NCBI GenBank assembly: GCA_023853785.1
Contig: JAJIRX010000852.1
Coordinates: 1-64,000, forward strand
Reading direction: 5' to 3'
Length of the DNA stretch: 64,000 nt
Source of the DNA: Psilocybe azurescens
Taxonomy: Eukaryota; Basidiomycota; Agaricomycetes; Agaricales; Agrocybaceae
Part shown: in pieces, positions 39,483-51,105 of the stretch
Position numbering within the stretch: position 1 is the stretch's first letter
How the letters are laid out: each line of letters starts with the position of its first letter
Made by a program: the position numbers and the translations under genes
The notes under the pieces: generated by a model
Database searches by the model: none
What the model was told of the DNA's origin: nothing
What the model saw: only the letters and a program-made list of their open reading frames with translations

Positions 39483-41316
39483 TTAAGGCATTGTGGGTTC
39501 GCCCCATACACCCTTCGCCGACTCGCACTTGACTGAAGCGACGTACATGCGCAACCACTGTACCATCTCCTTGCTGATTTGGTTACACCTTGTCACGTCA
39601 ATCATTTGGATGCGCTGGGGTCCAGCCAAAAGGGCGGCGTGCGGACGTTCCTGGAGAGTTTTCATGCGCACGTAGTCTGCTGCAGCTGCGGATGCCGATG
39701 ACATCTTGGGGGCTGTGGAATGGTGGTAGCGTTTATACGCGTGGGGGTCGGCGGGTAGTCGGGATTCGACAAAAGCCCGGAGCGAATCCCAGGCAAAGGA
39801 CATACATCCATCGAACGTCACATATTCAAGGTGAGGACAGGTCCATGGTTGAGGCAAAGATAGCGCCTTTGATTGGAGGTATACACACACTTAAGTGCTC
39901 TTGCCGAACAGAAGCACAGCTGAATGACATACCTTTAGCAAGACGTGGGAGACATCCTCAACATCCACGAACTCCAGAGTGACCAGTGACGATAACTTGC
40001 GAAGGAGATTTACTAACTTCATCTCGTTGAATACACAAGTTTCTATACGCAAATACTTCAGCGGAAGTCTGGTGAGCGCCTGCGCATAAAGAAGGTGAAG
40101 TAATGATGTTGCATTTTCGAGGTAGCCAAGATCCAGAGTTTCGAGGCTGGGGAAGGATATATGGCTCATGAGCTCTCGTGTGTAAAGAATACCTGAATAA
40201 TAAAATGACATCTTTTTCAAACGGGAGAGATGGATTTTGTTCGTGACGGGCATGTCGAAGTCGTCGATCCTGGCGGGTGAGCATGGGTGCGAATCGACAT
40301 TATTCATGTTGCGCAAAGCAAACTCTTCGAGTTCCGGACATTGTCGAAGGACGTCGAGCATAATGGTAACGGAGGGCGTGAACGAGTTAAAATATCCTCC
40401 TAACTTGAGCACACGGAGGCTGGTCATTAATTTCAGGTCCCATCCAAAATTGAATGACGTAAGGGAACATGAACGAAGCTTCGGCGTGCATCCGTTGAAC
40501 AAGGAAAAGCGAGGATTCGAACAGTGATCGTCTATGGAGTGGTACACCTGGATGGTCAGGCTCTCGAGCATAGGGGCATCTTCTTGACATCGGAGGAGTG
40601 CGGTATAGGCATGCGGTCGATTGGGCACCGTGAGGCTGAAGGATTTCGTACGCCACATCGCCGGTCGGAATAAATCCATTGCATGCATGATGTGCTCGTT
40701 GACGCTTTGAATATATTCGTTGCGCGGCCCAAAATTAACCGTGATGTCCAGCGGGCATGATTTTGATCGTATAAGGCGTCGCCTCGCCTTCTCCAGCGAG
40801 TTGTGCGGGCTGACTGAGATTTTGGCCCACAGAACAGGCGTGTTCAACGCCACTTCCGCCCAGTATCGACTATTGGATAATAGAGAAAACATTAGTCCCG
40901 AGCTTAACGGATACGTCAACTTTCGCCACACACCATACCAGCATCAATGTGGGCACCATAACGGGATCCTCGTCGCCCATTTCCAGAACGCCGATGGTGA
41001 ATATGCTTGACAGCAGTTCACTGGGCAGCCGGAGGACTGGTGACTGTAGCCGCACTGCTGTCTCCAGCTTCAATTCTAGCTCTGCGCGTTCCTTGACCAG
41101 CGCAGACATCTTGATGTCGATTGACGAGAGAGCCTCCCGTAAATAGGCTATCGACATGAATGTAGGAGTCCGAGGAATATAGACGTCGTCGGCATTGCTA
41201 ACTCGTGTCTTCAAGGGGGGTAGGGTGGCATAATTCTTTAAAGATGACTTCCTTCGCCTTGTCGGATTGGTAAATGTACTAGCAGGTATTCTGGCAGGAT
41301 AACTTGAAGTTGACAT
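39483..41316 (-). CDS. F-box-like / leucine-rich repeat protein
   Basis: Typical Agaricomycete F-box/LRR protein, probably a substrate adaptor. ATG at 41316 (MSTSSYPARIPAS); the open frame above begins with GTG. A coiled-coil-like helix IDIKMSALVKERAELELKLE is followed by the F-box-like LRLPSELLSSIF and, after a short intron, VWRKLTYPLSSGLMF and WAEVALNTPVLWAKI. Irregular LRRs follow (LTIQVYHSIDDHC, LRVLKLGGYFNSF, LEEFALRNMNNV, LETLDLGYLENA, LKYLRIETCVFNE). After a second intron (about 39890-39935) the tail reads HLEYVTFDGCMSFAWDSLRA, ending MVQWLRMYVASVK ... GEPTMP. No frame break seen. Confidence 0.8.
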
Positions 41317-42052
41317 GGGGGTGAACACACAAAGTAGAGAGGCTAGACGAGGTCGGGGAGTGGCGAAGGACAGATTCCCAATTTAAGGATTATAGGTCCA
41401 ATTGAGTTTTAGAGGGTCTTATGTTGGTATCGGCACCACACTAGCCAGATGCAGTGTGTGCGGACAGTAACACCAGCGCTCAGGTAACCTGGACAAGAAC
41501 AGCCATTTCCGTGTCAGTGCATGGATAATGGATGAGTATCGGAGAACATCGCGCACCGAGAGCTCTCTAGGGTCAGTGCAATGGAAACTCGAGACAAGGG
41601 TGAAAAGGCGACATCCATACGGACATGCGCTGGCTTATAACGATTTGGGCGATCGCGTACTGATAAAGACGTACCTACCCAAAGAGCTCCCCTGTGTTCC
41701 GCAAATGCACGAGGCAGAAAGCATGCCAATGGCTTTCTCGCAGCTGGACAAGGGATCCAGAAAAACCTGATGGCTGACCTGCAACGTGGGATTTTGTAAT
41801 GAACATCGAGGGCACGAGGAAGGGAACGAGGCAGACTCAGCGCAACGCTTCAATATTATTTCGTCTACTTCGGTCTTCCAATCCCCTCGCAAGCCGACTT
41901 CCCGGGCCAAAACAAACATTTATGTCCTTAATTCCCATTTGGCTCATTGTCACAGATACCTGGCTTCCAATTCTTCACTTGGACATCTCAAAGACTCTAT
42001 AGCCTCGGCCTACGTGTGTCTAGTTGCTCTGAACTATATACTACCATCAAAA
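41317..42052. other. intergenic, no gene seen
   Basis: Between the 3' end of the PQ-loop gene and the 5' end of the LRR gene, both minus. ORFs of 70-110 codons on both strands show no family signature. Confidence 0.45.
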
Positions 42053-43270
42053 TCAATCTCCTCTGTGCCTCGTTTGAGAGCGGACCTCGTCTGTGTATCG
42101 GTAATACCAAAACTGGCATAGAACCTGACATTTGGAGTGAGTACCAAAACTCTTTATATGTATTGAGAACTTACGAAGATGTCGAGGAAGATTGTCATCA
42201 TACTCCCTGTGCGATGAATTATTAGCCGCCAATTTCCGCCCATAAGAACTGTTAGAGCGCACCTGCCAGCCAGCCCACCGTTCGTGACGAGATAGTCTCT
42301 ATCCATGCTTTTTGCGCAGATCGACAGGGCATACGTCGAATTACCGAATATGGCAAACAAGAACAATGCGGGAGACAAGCCTTCACACCGTGTTTTGAAG
42401 TTTTTCACTAAATTGCAAAATCAGAGTTAGTGCACTCCGGGAAATGAGACACAGCAAGGCAATCCTGACATATTTGCGGGACGCGTGCGCCGAGCTGAAC
42501 ACCAAGATGAATTAGATAACTGATAAATAGTGCAGGTTGTGTGGACGTACGAAAAACAAAGCGCTGGACCAACCCAATATTTGTATATACACCCAATTCT
42601 TATCTTCCTTGGGAAGGACAACGAGGCCGCTATCCTCGTCCTTAGTGATGCACCAGGCGGCCACACCTACAGCCACCACGAAAGCAAGAGTCAAGGCATA
42701 TCGTATACCTAGTTTCTTCGTCGACACGGGTTCGTCATGAGAGCAAGAATTGCCTCCCAGCAATGGGGTATTTTCAGGCGGCGCTTGAGAGTTGCCACTG
42801 ATTCCAGTCACCAATCGATTTCTCTTCCAGCGGTAATAATAGATCTGGAATAATAGAATGGTGTCGCATGTGGTATACTATGGCGAGAGAATAGGCATAT
42901 AACTGCTTGGAGATATTGTACGTTTGGAGGGAACTCACATAAAGGGCAAGCAGAATGACCGTCGGCAAAAGTCCAGCTAGAAGTGCGCCAGCCAAGTTGG
43001 TCAGGTCCCCTAGAAGCCATATAATGACGAACAAGACACTGAGGCCTTCTCCGGATTGAAGTGTATAATTCTCATACACCTGAGGAGAATAAACGATGAC
43101 CCTAGAGACGGATTGAGTCCTTGTTCGGTCCTCAAAGTGGTTAGACCGATGCTTACCAGCAGGCGATGGAGATCCATCCCAGCTAAACATTGACGCCTTC
43201 AAACTCAGATGATCCATATTGATAAATTTGAAGGACATACGATGCTACTTAAGCTTTCACCAGAGATCAT
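42053..43270 (-). CDS. PQ-loop vacuolar amino acid transporter (Ypq/PQLC2-like)
   Basis: Seven-helix membrane protein exporting cationic amino acids from the vacuole. The start is placed at ATG 43270: MISGESLSSI, then an intron (GTATGT ... TTTAG) leading to LGWISIACW, another to VIVYSPQVYENYTLQSGEGL (first PQ loop) and WLLGDLTNLAGALLAGLLPT. After the cytosolic loop (NTPLLGG) come ALTLAFVVAVGVAAW, LGWSSALFF and GARVPQICQNFKTRCEGLSP (second PQ loop), LFLFAIFGNSTYALSI and MMTIFLDIFVLCQFWYYRY, with stop at 42053. Both Pro-Gln dipeptides are present and all junctions are in frame. The longer ORF at 42774-43238 merely reads through the first intron. Confidence 0.88.
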
Positions 43271-43481
43271 GATAGCATGGGGGTGTAAGAGAAATGGTTT
43301 GCACAAAGCTCCGCGATTTTCGTTCCACCACCAGCGGCCTAACCAGAGCCCGCTCCGGCAGGCTAAATCCAGCCTTGTGACCATGACTGTCACTTATGTG
43401 AGCATGTGACGCGGCGCAGTGCGCGTACCATTTCCTCGGCCAGAGTCCAGACGAAATCCAATACCTCATACCTCATTAACC
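43271..43481. promoter_or_regulatory. compact divergent promoter, PQ-loop / phb2
   Basis: Only 211 bp separate the two ATGs on opposite strands, so both transcripts must start here. It contains GTGACTGTCACTTATGTGAGCA-like symmetrical sequence (GTGAC/GTCAC) at about 43377-43395. Confidence 0.55.
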
Positions 43482-44779
43482 ATGAACGACGGTCAAGAAG
43501 CATTCCGTCGCCTGGCAAAACAACTTAGGACTGTGGGTGGCAATGCAGGAGGAACTCCTGGTGGAAAGGGCCTCTTTGCAGGAAGTGGGCTTCTCATTGC
43601 TCTCGTCGCTGGAGGATTCGCGTTGAACGCCAGTTTGTTCAACGGTGCGCAACTCTTTTCCTTCTTTTAACAACAACAAAACTGATTAAATTAAAGTGGA
43701 CGGTGGTCACCGTGCTATTAAGTACAGCAGGTAGGATAGCATCAGCTTCCAGAGGTCGACTTGGAATGTATTGGTTAATTGGGTATCTCAAGGTTACACG
43801 GTATTAAGGATGAAGTCTTCAACGAAGGAACACATTTAGTGGTAAGTAAAGTTGCTTTGGTCTTTATAACAATGTTCAAGATACCAAAATAGGTCCCATG
43901 GTTTGAAACCCCCATCGTATTTGACATTCGAGCCAAGCCTCGTAATATTGCCAGTTTGACTGGCACAAAAGGTATGTCATCGAATTTTTCCTGTAAGGCT
44001 ATGCCTAATATAGAGACTTGTAGATTTGCAAATGGTTAACATCACTTGCCGTGTCCTATCACGGCCAAGCATTCCTGGACTCCCCACAATTTACCGTGAA
44101 CTTGGAAAAGATTATGACGAAAGAGTCCTACCTTCAATCGTCAACGAAGTCCTCAAAAGTGTCGTCGCCCAATTCAATGCCAGCCAGCTCATCACTCAGA
44201 GAGAACATGTCAGTATAAAGCTCATTTTTATCACCTTTTCTTCAACTTATAACGATCTAAGGTGTCCCGACTCGTACGAGAGAACTTGACAGATCGTGCA
44301 TCAAAATTCAATCTTGTGTTGGACGATGTTTCAATTACCCACGTCGCCTTCTCCACAGAGTTCACGCACGCTGTTGAGGCCAAGCAAGTCGCTCAACAAA
44401 CTGCCCTTCGCGCTGCATACCTAGTTGACCAAGCTATCCAAGAGAAACAGGTAAACGACTTCTGTCTCCTTGTGGTACCTACGCTAAACCCATTTCTAGT
44501 CAATCATCGTCCGTGCACAGGGAGAGGCTAAGAGTGCTGAGCTTGTTGGAGAAGCCCTCCGCAAAAACAAGGGTTTCCTTGAACTCCGTCGCCTGGAAGC
44601 CGCACGCGACATCGCCGCCCTTCTATCACAGTCGCAGAACAAGGTTATGTTGGACTCCCAGAGTCTTTTGCTCGACGGTAAGTGGTTTTCATCTCTTTTC
44701 AGAAGTCGGTCTTCTTACTTATTTAATTTTAGTTGCTGGAAATGATGCCCAGGATCTGTTGAAAGTTACATCAAAGTAA
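43482..44779 (+). CDS. phb2: prohibitin-2
   Basis: Inner-mitochondrial-membrane scaffold; with Phb1 it forms ring complexes that hold m-AAA protease and support cristae. [20 protein letters not shown] is followed by a membrane anchor [13 protein letters not shown]. The SPFH/prohibitin domain ([58 protein letters not shown]) and coiled coil ([38 protein letters not shown]) come next, ending [14 protein letters not shown]. Length is about 310 residues. Several introns are short, and one exon after the membrane anchor is very small ([12 protein letters not shown]). No frame break. It is divergent from the PQ-loop gene with only 211 bp between starts. Confidence 0.95.
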
Positions 44780-45759
44780 TTTATAACTTGTGTGCAAAAA
44801 ACCATCAATGTTCACCTTCTACTCCGATGTTACGAGTGAAGCGACAGCATGCGGTTTGGAAATCTGATTGCTGTCTAGACTTCAACCCGTTATCGCTGTC
44901 GTTACTCGTGTGCGTGGCAGGTCTACGTCCCCATTCTCTAGAGCTTCTTGAGCTATGGCCCGCACTGCCCCTTCTGGTACCGCCATAGAGCAAATTACCA
45001 CATTTTCATCGGACCCTTCAGGTCATGAGTCCAGCCAACTCATGACACGGATGATACGCACAGAAGAAAATGTCACTTTAAGATTTATTGACTGATGATT
45101 GTCGCTATAGGTTAGCAGCGGCTTCGTCAGGAGTCCCGACGGACTGCAAGTAAACTTGAGAGCCAACGCTACCAATGCCTACCCACAACCGACGGCTGTC
45201 ACAATTGAGAAATATATGGGAACGCCAATTTTGTGGCGTTTATCGAGAATCATAAGTACTGGAAACCTTCATCAACAAAGAAGTGCAGTCTCTCCACATA
45301 GCAGATTTGAACCCCAGAAAGACGGCCATGTGAATTTCTAGATAGAAAACCGTGATTCTCGGCAACGGTTTGTATGGAGTATGCATTCTTATCTCATACG
45401 CGAGTGAAGCCAGGGTCATTTCAAGAAAGCGGAAAGCTTGATCGCTTATTTTTAACGGCAACTATTCTCGAAAGATCATTTTAACAGGTAAACCTGAGGC
45501 CAATCCAACGGGGCCGAATACTCTAAGGTCATCAGAAGAGTTGGTAATTGATCATGAAGGGTGGAACATTCAACACTCGAAAGCATGTCAATCCTTGCGA
45601 AATATACAGAGACGATACCAAGCATAATACTGTGGGACTCAGTGGGACTACTGATTCCAACGATTAATGCGTCATGAACTGAGTCAACAGATTATGTTGT
45701 TACATACTCGTGTTTGGTTATTTCATCGGGGTACATCTAATGTGAATTTATATACGTAT
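44780..45759. other. intergenic, no gene seen
   Basis: Convergent 3' flanks of phb2 (plus) and the first P450 (minus). A perfect inverted repeat sits at 45022-45046 (listed separately). Other ORFs are short and unconvincing. Confidence 0.5.
45022..45046. repeat. perfect 9-bp inverted repeat, 7-nt loop
   Basis: GTCATGAGT (45022-45030) and ACTCATGAC (45038-45046) flank CCAGCCA. It lies 243 bp after the phb2 stop and could be a transcript-end hairpin or a protein-binding palindrome. Confidence 0.7.
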
Positions 45760-47893
45760 TCAATGACCAGTGCCGTCGATGATCAAACGAATAGATTCCT
45801 CAGACCTAGGCGCTATTGAGCACTCATACGGAAGCAAATGACTAGACACAATGTCAGTCCTTCATAGGATTGCTTAGATTTAATTCCATGCCTACCTGGT
45901 CATCCCATCGGCATATTCACCACTAGGAATGATTTCCTGGCCTGATGCGTCCCTTTTTTGAGAATATTAAAGGTAGATAATACGGATGCCATCGCCAACC
46001 AAACCTGAATATTAAAAAAGTGATGTTAGATGAGATCAATATTCCGCCTCAAGAACGGCATACAGTGGCGGAGCCCATGTGACGACCAGGGCAGATTCTT
46101 TGGGAAACAGTCAGAAAACAGAACAGAAACATCGGGAAATAATCATACCTTCGACCGAATCCAAAGAAAGCGTTGACCTCCTCCGTCAACTTCCCGTCTT
46201 CGTTGAAATGCCGTTCAGGATTGAACAATTCGGGATCTTTGTACTGTTCCGGATCATGCGCCATAGCCCTATATCAGAATGTATTGGTGACATAACTTAT
46301 ACAGTTCGTTGTTGGTCGCACCAGAGGTTTGGTATTACCAGACTGCCTAATTATCCGAGTCAACATAGAAACACACGATCTATTTGGACGGAGCTCACCT
46401 TTAGGTATAAAGTAGCCTCTGTAGGTATCATCCTCAGTTGTGCTATGAACCACGCCGAGAGGTACCGCTGGTCTCCATCGTATTACTTCTCTGTAAAGAG
46501 CTTCGACGTAGAGTAACGAGTCCCGGTCATCCAAGGTCGGAAGTCTGTCTATACCAACGACGTTGTCTATTTCTACTTGCGCTTTCCTCTGAACTTCGGG
46601 GTACATGACCATGGCATAGAAGAATGTCCCCATAGTCGAGGAAGTCTGTCATGCCGCGAGTTACGATCATATTTAAGCTATAAAGGACCACTACCTACTG
46701 TATCGGCTGCCCCTATTAAGTTAATTTTTTTAGTTATGACCTAATCATCCAACGGTATATATTGACAAACCTGAGTAGATTGTTGCAGCAATGTTCTTGA
46801 TGAAACTGCGGTCCTCGCCAGTAGATAACAACTGAGAAACTATCGAAGGCAACGCGGTCCCTGATGCCTGATGTAGAGTTCAAAATTCAAACGCATTACG
46901 CAGTCAGATATAAAGCGTACCACGCTTTGCTCTGTAAACGCGAAGGGAACCTCCCGCATAGCAGTCGTTAGGTCTTTGCTCTCATTGGCGTATCTTTTAA
47001 ATCCAGCTCCGGGAAACCAACTGGGAAGATGTCGAAGGAAGGGAAAGGCATTCACAGCTGCAGCCCCAAGAAAGACAGAACCAGCTAGCTTTTGGATAGC
47101 GCTTTCCGCAAGTCGCACAAAATAATCGTCATCTGGCGATATGTCGTATCCGTACACGAGACGCATGATAATGGCGGCATTTACCCTGAAACAGAGTGAC
47201 TTGAATGGCGGAGGACGGAGAGACTGCAGACAGAACATACGTTTTATAGTGATTCACAAAGTCTTCCGGATTTTTGAGGAGACAATGAAGCATGTCACGT
47301 ATTTTCTCGGTTTGAACCGGTCTATAGGATAGTAATGCCGAAGGGTTAAATAAATCTTGAAAAACGCGTCGATCAGCCCTCCACTGGGCTCCGTAATGCT
47401 TCAGGCCAGTATTGAATTCCCAGTCCATGCTGCAATATCAACTTTAAACAAAGAATTCAATATGCAGTGGAATCAGACCTTTACATGTCTATCATAGTCA
47501 GACTAGGGCGGTCAGAATAAATGTTTGATCGTTTTTCAAGAAGATCCTTTGCGACCTCAAGAGAGTTCAAAATAATCATGTGTTGCTGGAGTACGCGAAA
47601 GTGTATGATATCTCCTGGAAAATGACAGTGAGAAAGACTCCTTTAATCGGAGTCCAAGTGTGATACCAACCGTACTGTTCACGCCACTGCATATAGCCAA
47701 TCCATTGCTTGGTCTTTGGTATATCGGCCACATTACCGAACAAAAGACTTCTTGAAGGCGGTCCAGGGGGATAAGGCAGGTTCTGCTGCGTTAGTCGTTG
47801 TCGAAAGAAGGCCCAGAATATCAAGAGTACTGCGCCCGTGAGAGAAAGTACTATAGTCCCTTGGAGGGTGAAGAGCAGGTTGGAGATGATCAT
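45760..47893 (-). CDS. cytochrome P450 (first of three)
   Basis: Membrane-bound haem monooxygenase of the endoplasmic reticulum; substrate unknown. N-terminal anchor MIISNLLFTLQGTIVLSLTG, then the hinge LPYPPGPPSRSLLFGN. I-helix SGAADTTSST, K-helix EALYREVIRWRPAVPLG (Glu-x-x-Arg), PERHFNEDGKL, and the haem loop FFGFGRR|ICPGRH, interrupted by an intron exactly at the Arg-Arg before the Cys. The C-terminus LLPYECSIAPRSEES is followed by stop at 45760. The A run (T6 on plus, 45954-45959) after ILKK needs one more base to continue RDASGQE. It is close in sequence to the P450 at 52.9-55.2 kb (shared LRHLPSWFPGA and SDRP blocks). The sequence resembles Agaricomycete clans used in secondary metabolism. 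Confidence 0.9.
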
Positions 47894-47930
47894 ATCTTGG
47901 CCTGGTTAAAAATTCAAATGAACAAGTAAC

Positions 47931-47940
47931 TTATATAGCT
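47931..47940 (-). promoter_or_regulatory. TATA-like box of first P450
   Basis: Minus-strand AGCTATATAA, 38-47 bp upstream of the ATG at 47893. The spacing fits a core promoter with a short leader. Confidence 0.4.
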
Positions 47941-48897
47941 TTGGGGCGACCTCCAAAGCTAAATCTAGCAGTGCCATCGCGCTCGGACATAAACAAGAGA
48001 CAGTGCCCTCTGAGATACACGAAATGCCAAAGATGACAGAATCTTTATATAGCAGATCGTCACAATAGGCATTTCATTGTTGCGGTCTTTGATTCTTGCG
48101 CAAAAGGCATCAAGGTCGCATGAATATGCGTCGGAGATGGGAAACGGAAGACAGCAGGAACGACAGTGACCGGTTATACTGGCCAGAAAGGCTTCTTATC
48201 CAATAATTGCTGGAGCAACAAACATTTAGGATGATCGGAGGAGAAATTTCCCGTCTTCAATTACCTCGCTTAGGTCGTTGTATTCAAAACATCAGTATCA
48301 AGATTCGAACCACGGAAATGCACAGCACGGAAAACTCACCTTGGTTCTCCGATCATGTAGGTCACTTCTACTAGAGTTGAATAAGTGCGACTTTCTTGTT
48401 GCTTTGTAGTTATTGGGACTTTGACCCTAATACGCTCGTATTTAAAGCCGAGAATCAACCAAATGTCGAGTTCCTGAAGTGCTACTTGAAGGACTCCCAT
48501 TAAGTAGTAGGCTAAACTTCGGACTTATTCGTTGGACCTAGCATTGGCACTGGCCGGCTATTTCCGACTACTCGAGGCCGTCGTCCGCAGAGTTCAAAAG
48601 CTTCAATAAGCCTCAACTTACATACTGTCAGACACCGTTGCTTTCACGAACAAAAATGCAGCAACATGAACATACAGACTGCCTTGGATAGTAACCGATC
48701 TTATAAGACGACCCCTGTCAATTGGGCATATCTACCATATTCTAAAAGGTAGAAAAGAAATCGAAATCTATGCCATTTAGAAGACGATATACCAATTCAA
48801 ACAGAAGTTTTCACGTTACCGCCTTCTCCAGAGACCCCTTGTCGACATAATTTTCATTGAGGGGTTGTCATGGTTCACGTACTACAACGTATGACCA
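47941..48897. other. intergenic, no gene seen
   Basis: About 960 bp between two tandem minus-strand P450 genes. No ORF of 60 codons or more. Probably promoter of the first P450 plus the 3' flank of the second. Confidence 0.5.
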
Positions 48898-51105
48898 TTA
48901 ATTTGCTTCCAAAATCAGTTTCTTGATGGTAGCAGATCGGACATTAAATGAGCACTCGAATTTGCGTTTACGACTGCAAACACAACAACCGTACATCAGT
49001 TCTTTTTCTTCGAGACTCTAAATGGAATGCACACTCACATTAACAAGGAGGACTCTTCGTAGTCGTTGTCAATTTCGATGTCGTTCCCGTCTTTATCCTT
49101 TACTCTGTCAATCGTAAAGCATGCTAGAACTGACGCGATCTGAAGCCACAACTACATATGTTTCCGATTCAATTAATATCATAGACAAGAAAATAATCAT
49201 TTCAGGAGCTTACCGAGGAACTAGCGACAGCTTTTCCCACACATATCCTGTGTACGATGTGAATTCTGTCTCCTGACTATAAGTACCTTTGGGTCAAGCT
49301 CACCTGCGTCCAAAGCCATACGCCAAAATCCTATCGTCGTTGTTTAATTTACCGTTTGCATCGAAAAACCTTTCAGGCTTGAATGCGAATGGCTCTGGAT
49401 AGACGTCTTCGTTGTGTGTCATGGCCCTTTCAAAGACCTTCTAAATCAGATGTCAGGCATCGAGAACATCAGCGCCTTACCATATATTGGTGAAAACGGT
49501 GGTCCCTACACAACACGATAAACAAACAGGTCAACTATTGACGATAATTGTTAGAGTTGTCATCTTCTTACCTTGAGGTATATAGTATCCCTTATAATGA
49601 TCGTCCGTTATGAGGGAATGCGGCACACCAATCGGAATCGGCGGTTTGAACCGCAACACTTCCCGATAGATCGCTTCGACGTAAGGCAGAGACTTGCGGT
49701 CTGCCAGCGTTGGAAGGCGTTTCGAACCTACTACTCGATCCAGTTCAGCCTGAGCCTTTCTCTGAATGTCGGGATTTAGAACCATCTGGTGGAAAAAGGT
49801 CCCGGACGCAGATATTGTCTGCGAGATTTAGAATAAGTCTAGCTATATCATTGAGGAATGTCCAATTTGACATACAGTATCCGAAGCAGCTTGAAGAGAA
49901 AAAAGGTTGAGAGTTCTCGATTTTGACGATATTAACCAGGCTTGCTCACCACCGTAGACCGTATAGGCAACATTCTTAATCATAAATTCTTCAGTCTCGG
50001 AAGCACCGCCAGCATATTTCTTCTCGTAGAAATCAGTGACCAGCGACGAGACGGCTGTACCATCTACCTGATGAACATATTGGTGTCAACACATTAGCAA
50101 CAAATAGATTCGAACGACTCACCAAGCTCTTCTTTACGAAGTCGGTAGGAATTCTTACCACTTCCTCCGTCAATCTTCTGACCTCCTCCGCTTCTTTTCG
50201 AGATGTTGCCCCAGGAAACCATATTGGGATGTGGCGGAGTAAAGGGAATATGTTGATAAGACTGCCACCGGGCGCCATTAAACGACCTCCAAGGATAGTG
50301 GCAGCTTCCGCTGTCTCGATGACTGGGTCATGGATGGATTTAATGTCATATCCATACATCATCGCCATTGTGAGACCGATAGAAAGCCTGACAAAAGAGA
50401 AGAAAATAAACAGATGAGAGTATTAGTGATTGAGGGAGTGATTCTTGAAAAGTCTAGTTACACATTATTGTGGGAATCAAGCTGTTCTGGGGTCTCCAGG
50501 AGGGCTTGAAGGAACTGACGAGTTTTCTCCATCTGTATTGGCTCATATTTTCGAGATGCCTGTGGATTGAAATTCTGTTGACAAATTCTCCTATGTTGTC
50601 TCCACTCATCACCATAGTTCAACAATGCAACATTATTCTCCCATCCCATCCTGTGAAAGTTACAGCAGACTATGAATCAATCGACATTCCAGAGGCAGAG
50701 GGGCCAAGGGAACTGGAGCTTACAACTTCAAGATAGGCATTGTGGGCCTGTCAGAGTATATTTTCGCGCGCTGCTCGAGTAGTTCAATTGCATCTTCGCG
50801 TTTGTTGATAATGAGAAGGTGGTTTCCTAATACTTCTGCGTGGAGGACGGGACCTGGGGCTATTTTAGCAAGGTAGTTATAAATTTCAACCTCGAATTGA
50901 TACTGACTGTTATATTTCTTCCCCCAGTCTGCGTATGCCTGTGCGTATCTGTTGGGGGGATGTCAAGCATATTTCCAATCAATGGCAAAGGCCTGGGACC
51001 AGGAGGATAAGGCGCCCGTTTCGCATTAGACACTAGTAAGTTTGCCAGTTTTTTGATAGTCCATATGGCCAAAACAATATAGGCAACAGTGATAGAGAAA
51101 GCCAT
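48898..51105 (-). CDS. cytochrome P450 (second of three, divergent type)
   Basis: Membrane haem monooxygenase. The open frame reaches 51138 with a TTG codon; the first ATG is at 51105, giving MAFSITVAYIVLAIWTIKK (anchor) and YPPGPRPLPLIGNMLDIP. Further on: LMGWENNVALLNYGDEWRQH, VYGGASDTTISASGTFFHQM (I-helix), AIYREVLRFKPPIPIG (K-helix), PERFFDANGKL, and AYGFGRR|ICVGKAVASS (haem loop, again split by an intron). The tail FECSFNVRSATIKKLILEAN ends at TAA 48898-48900. The C run (G6 on plus, 50954-50959) needs one more base to restore PPNRYAQAYADWGKKYN. It is less like the first and third P450s than they are to each other. Substrate unknown. Confidence 0.9.

Noticed and set aside
42774..43238. Longer ORF start for the PQ-loop protein (MSFKFINMDHL)
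   Set aside because: It reads through an intron; splicing from ATG 43270 restores the family's first helix LGWISIACWVIVYSPQ.
48300..48325. GATTCGAACC-like string resembling a tRNA T-arm
   Set aside because: No acceptor, D or anticodon arms could be folded around it; the same string near 36815 fails likewise.
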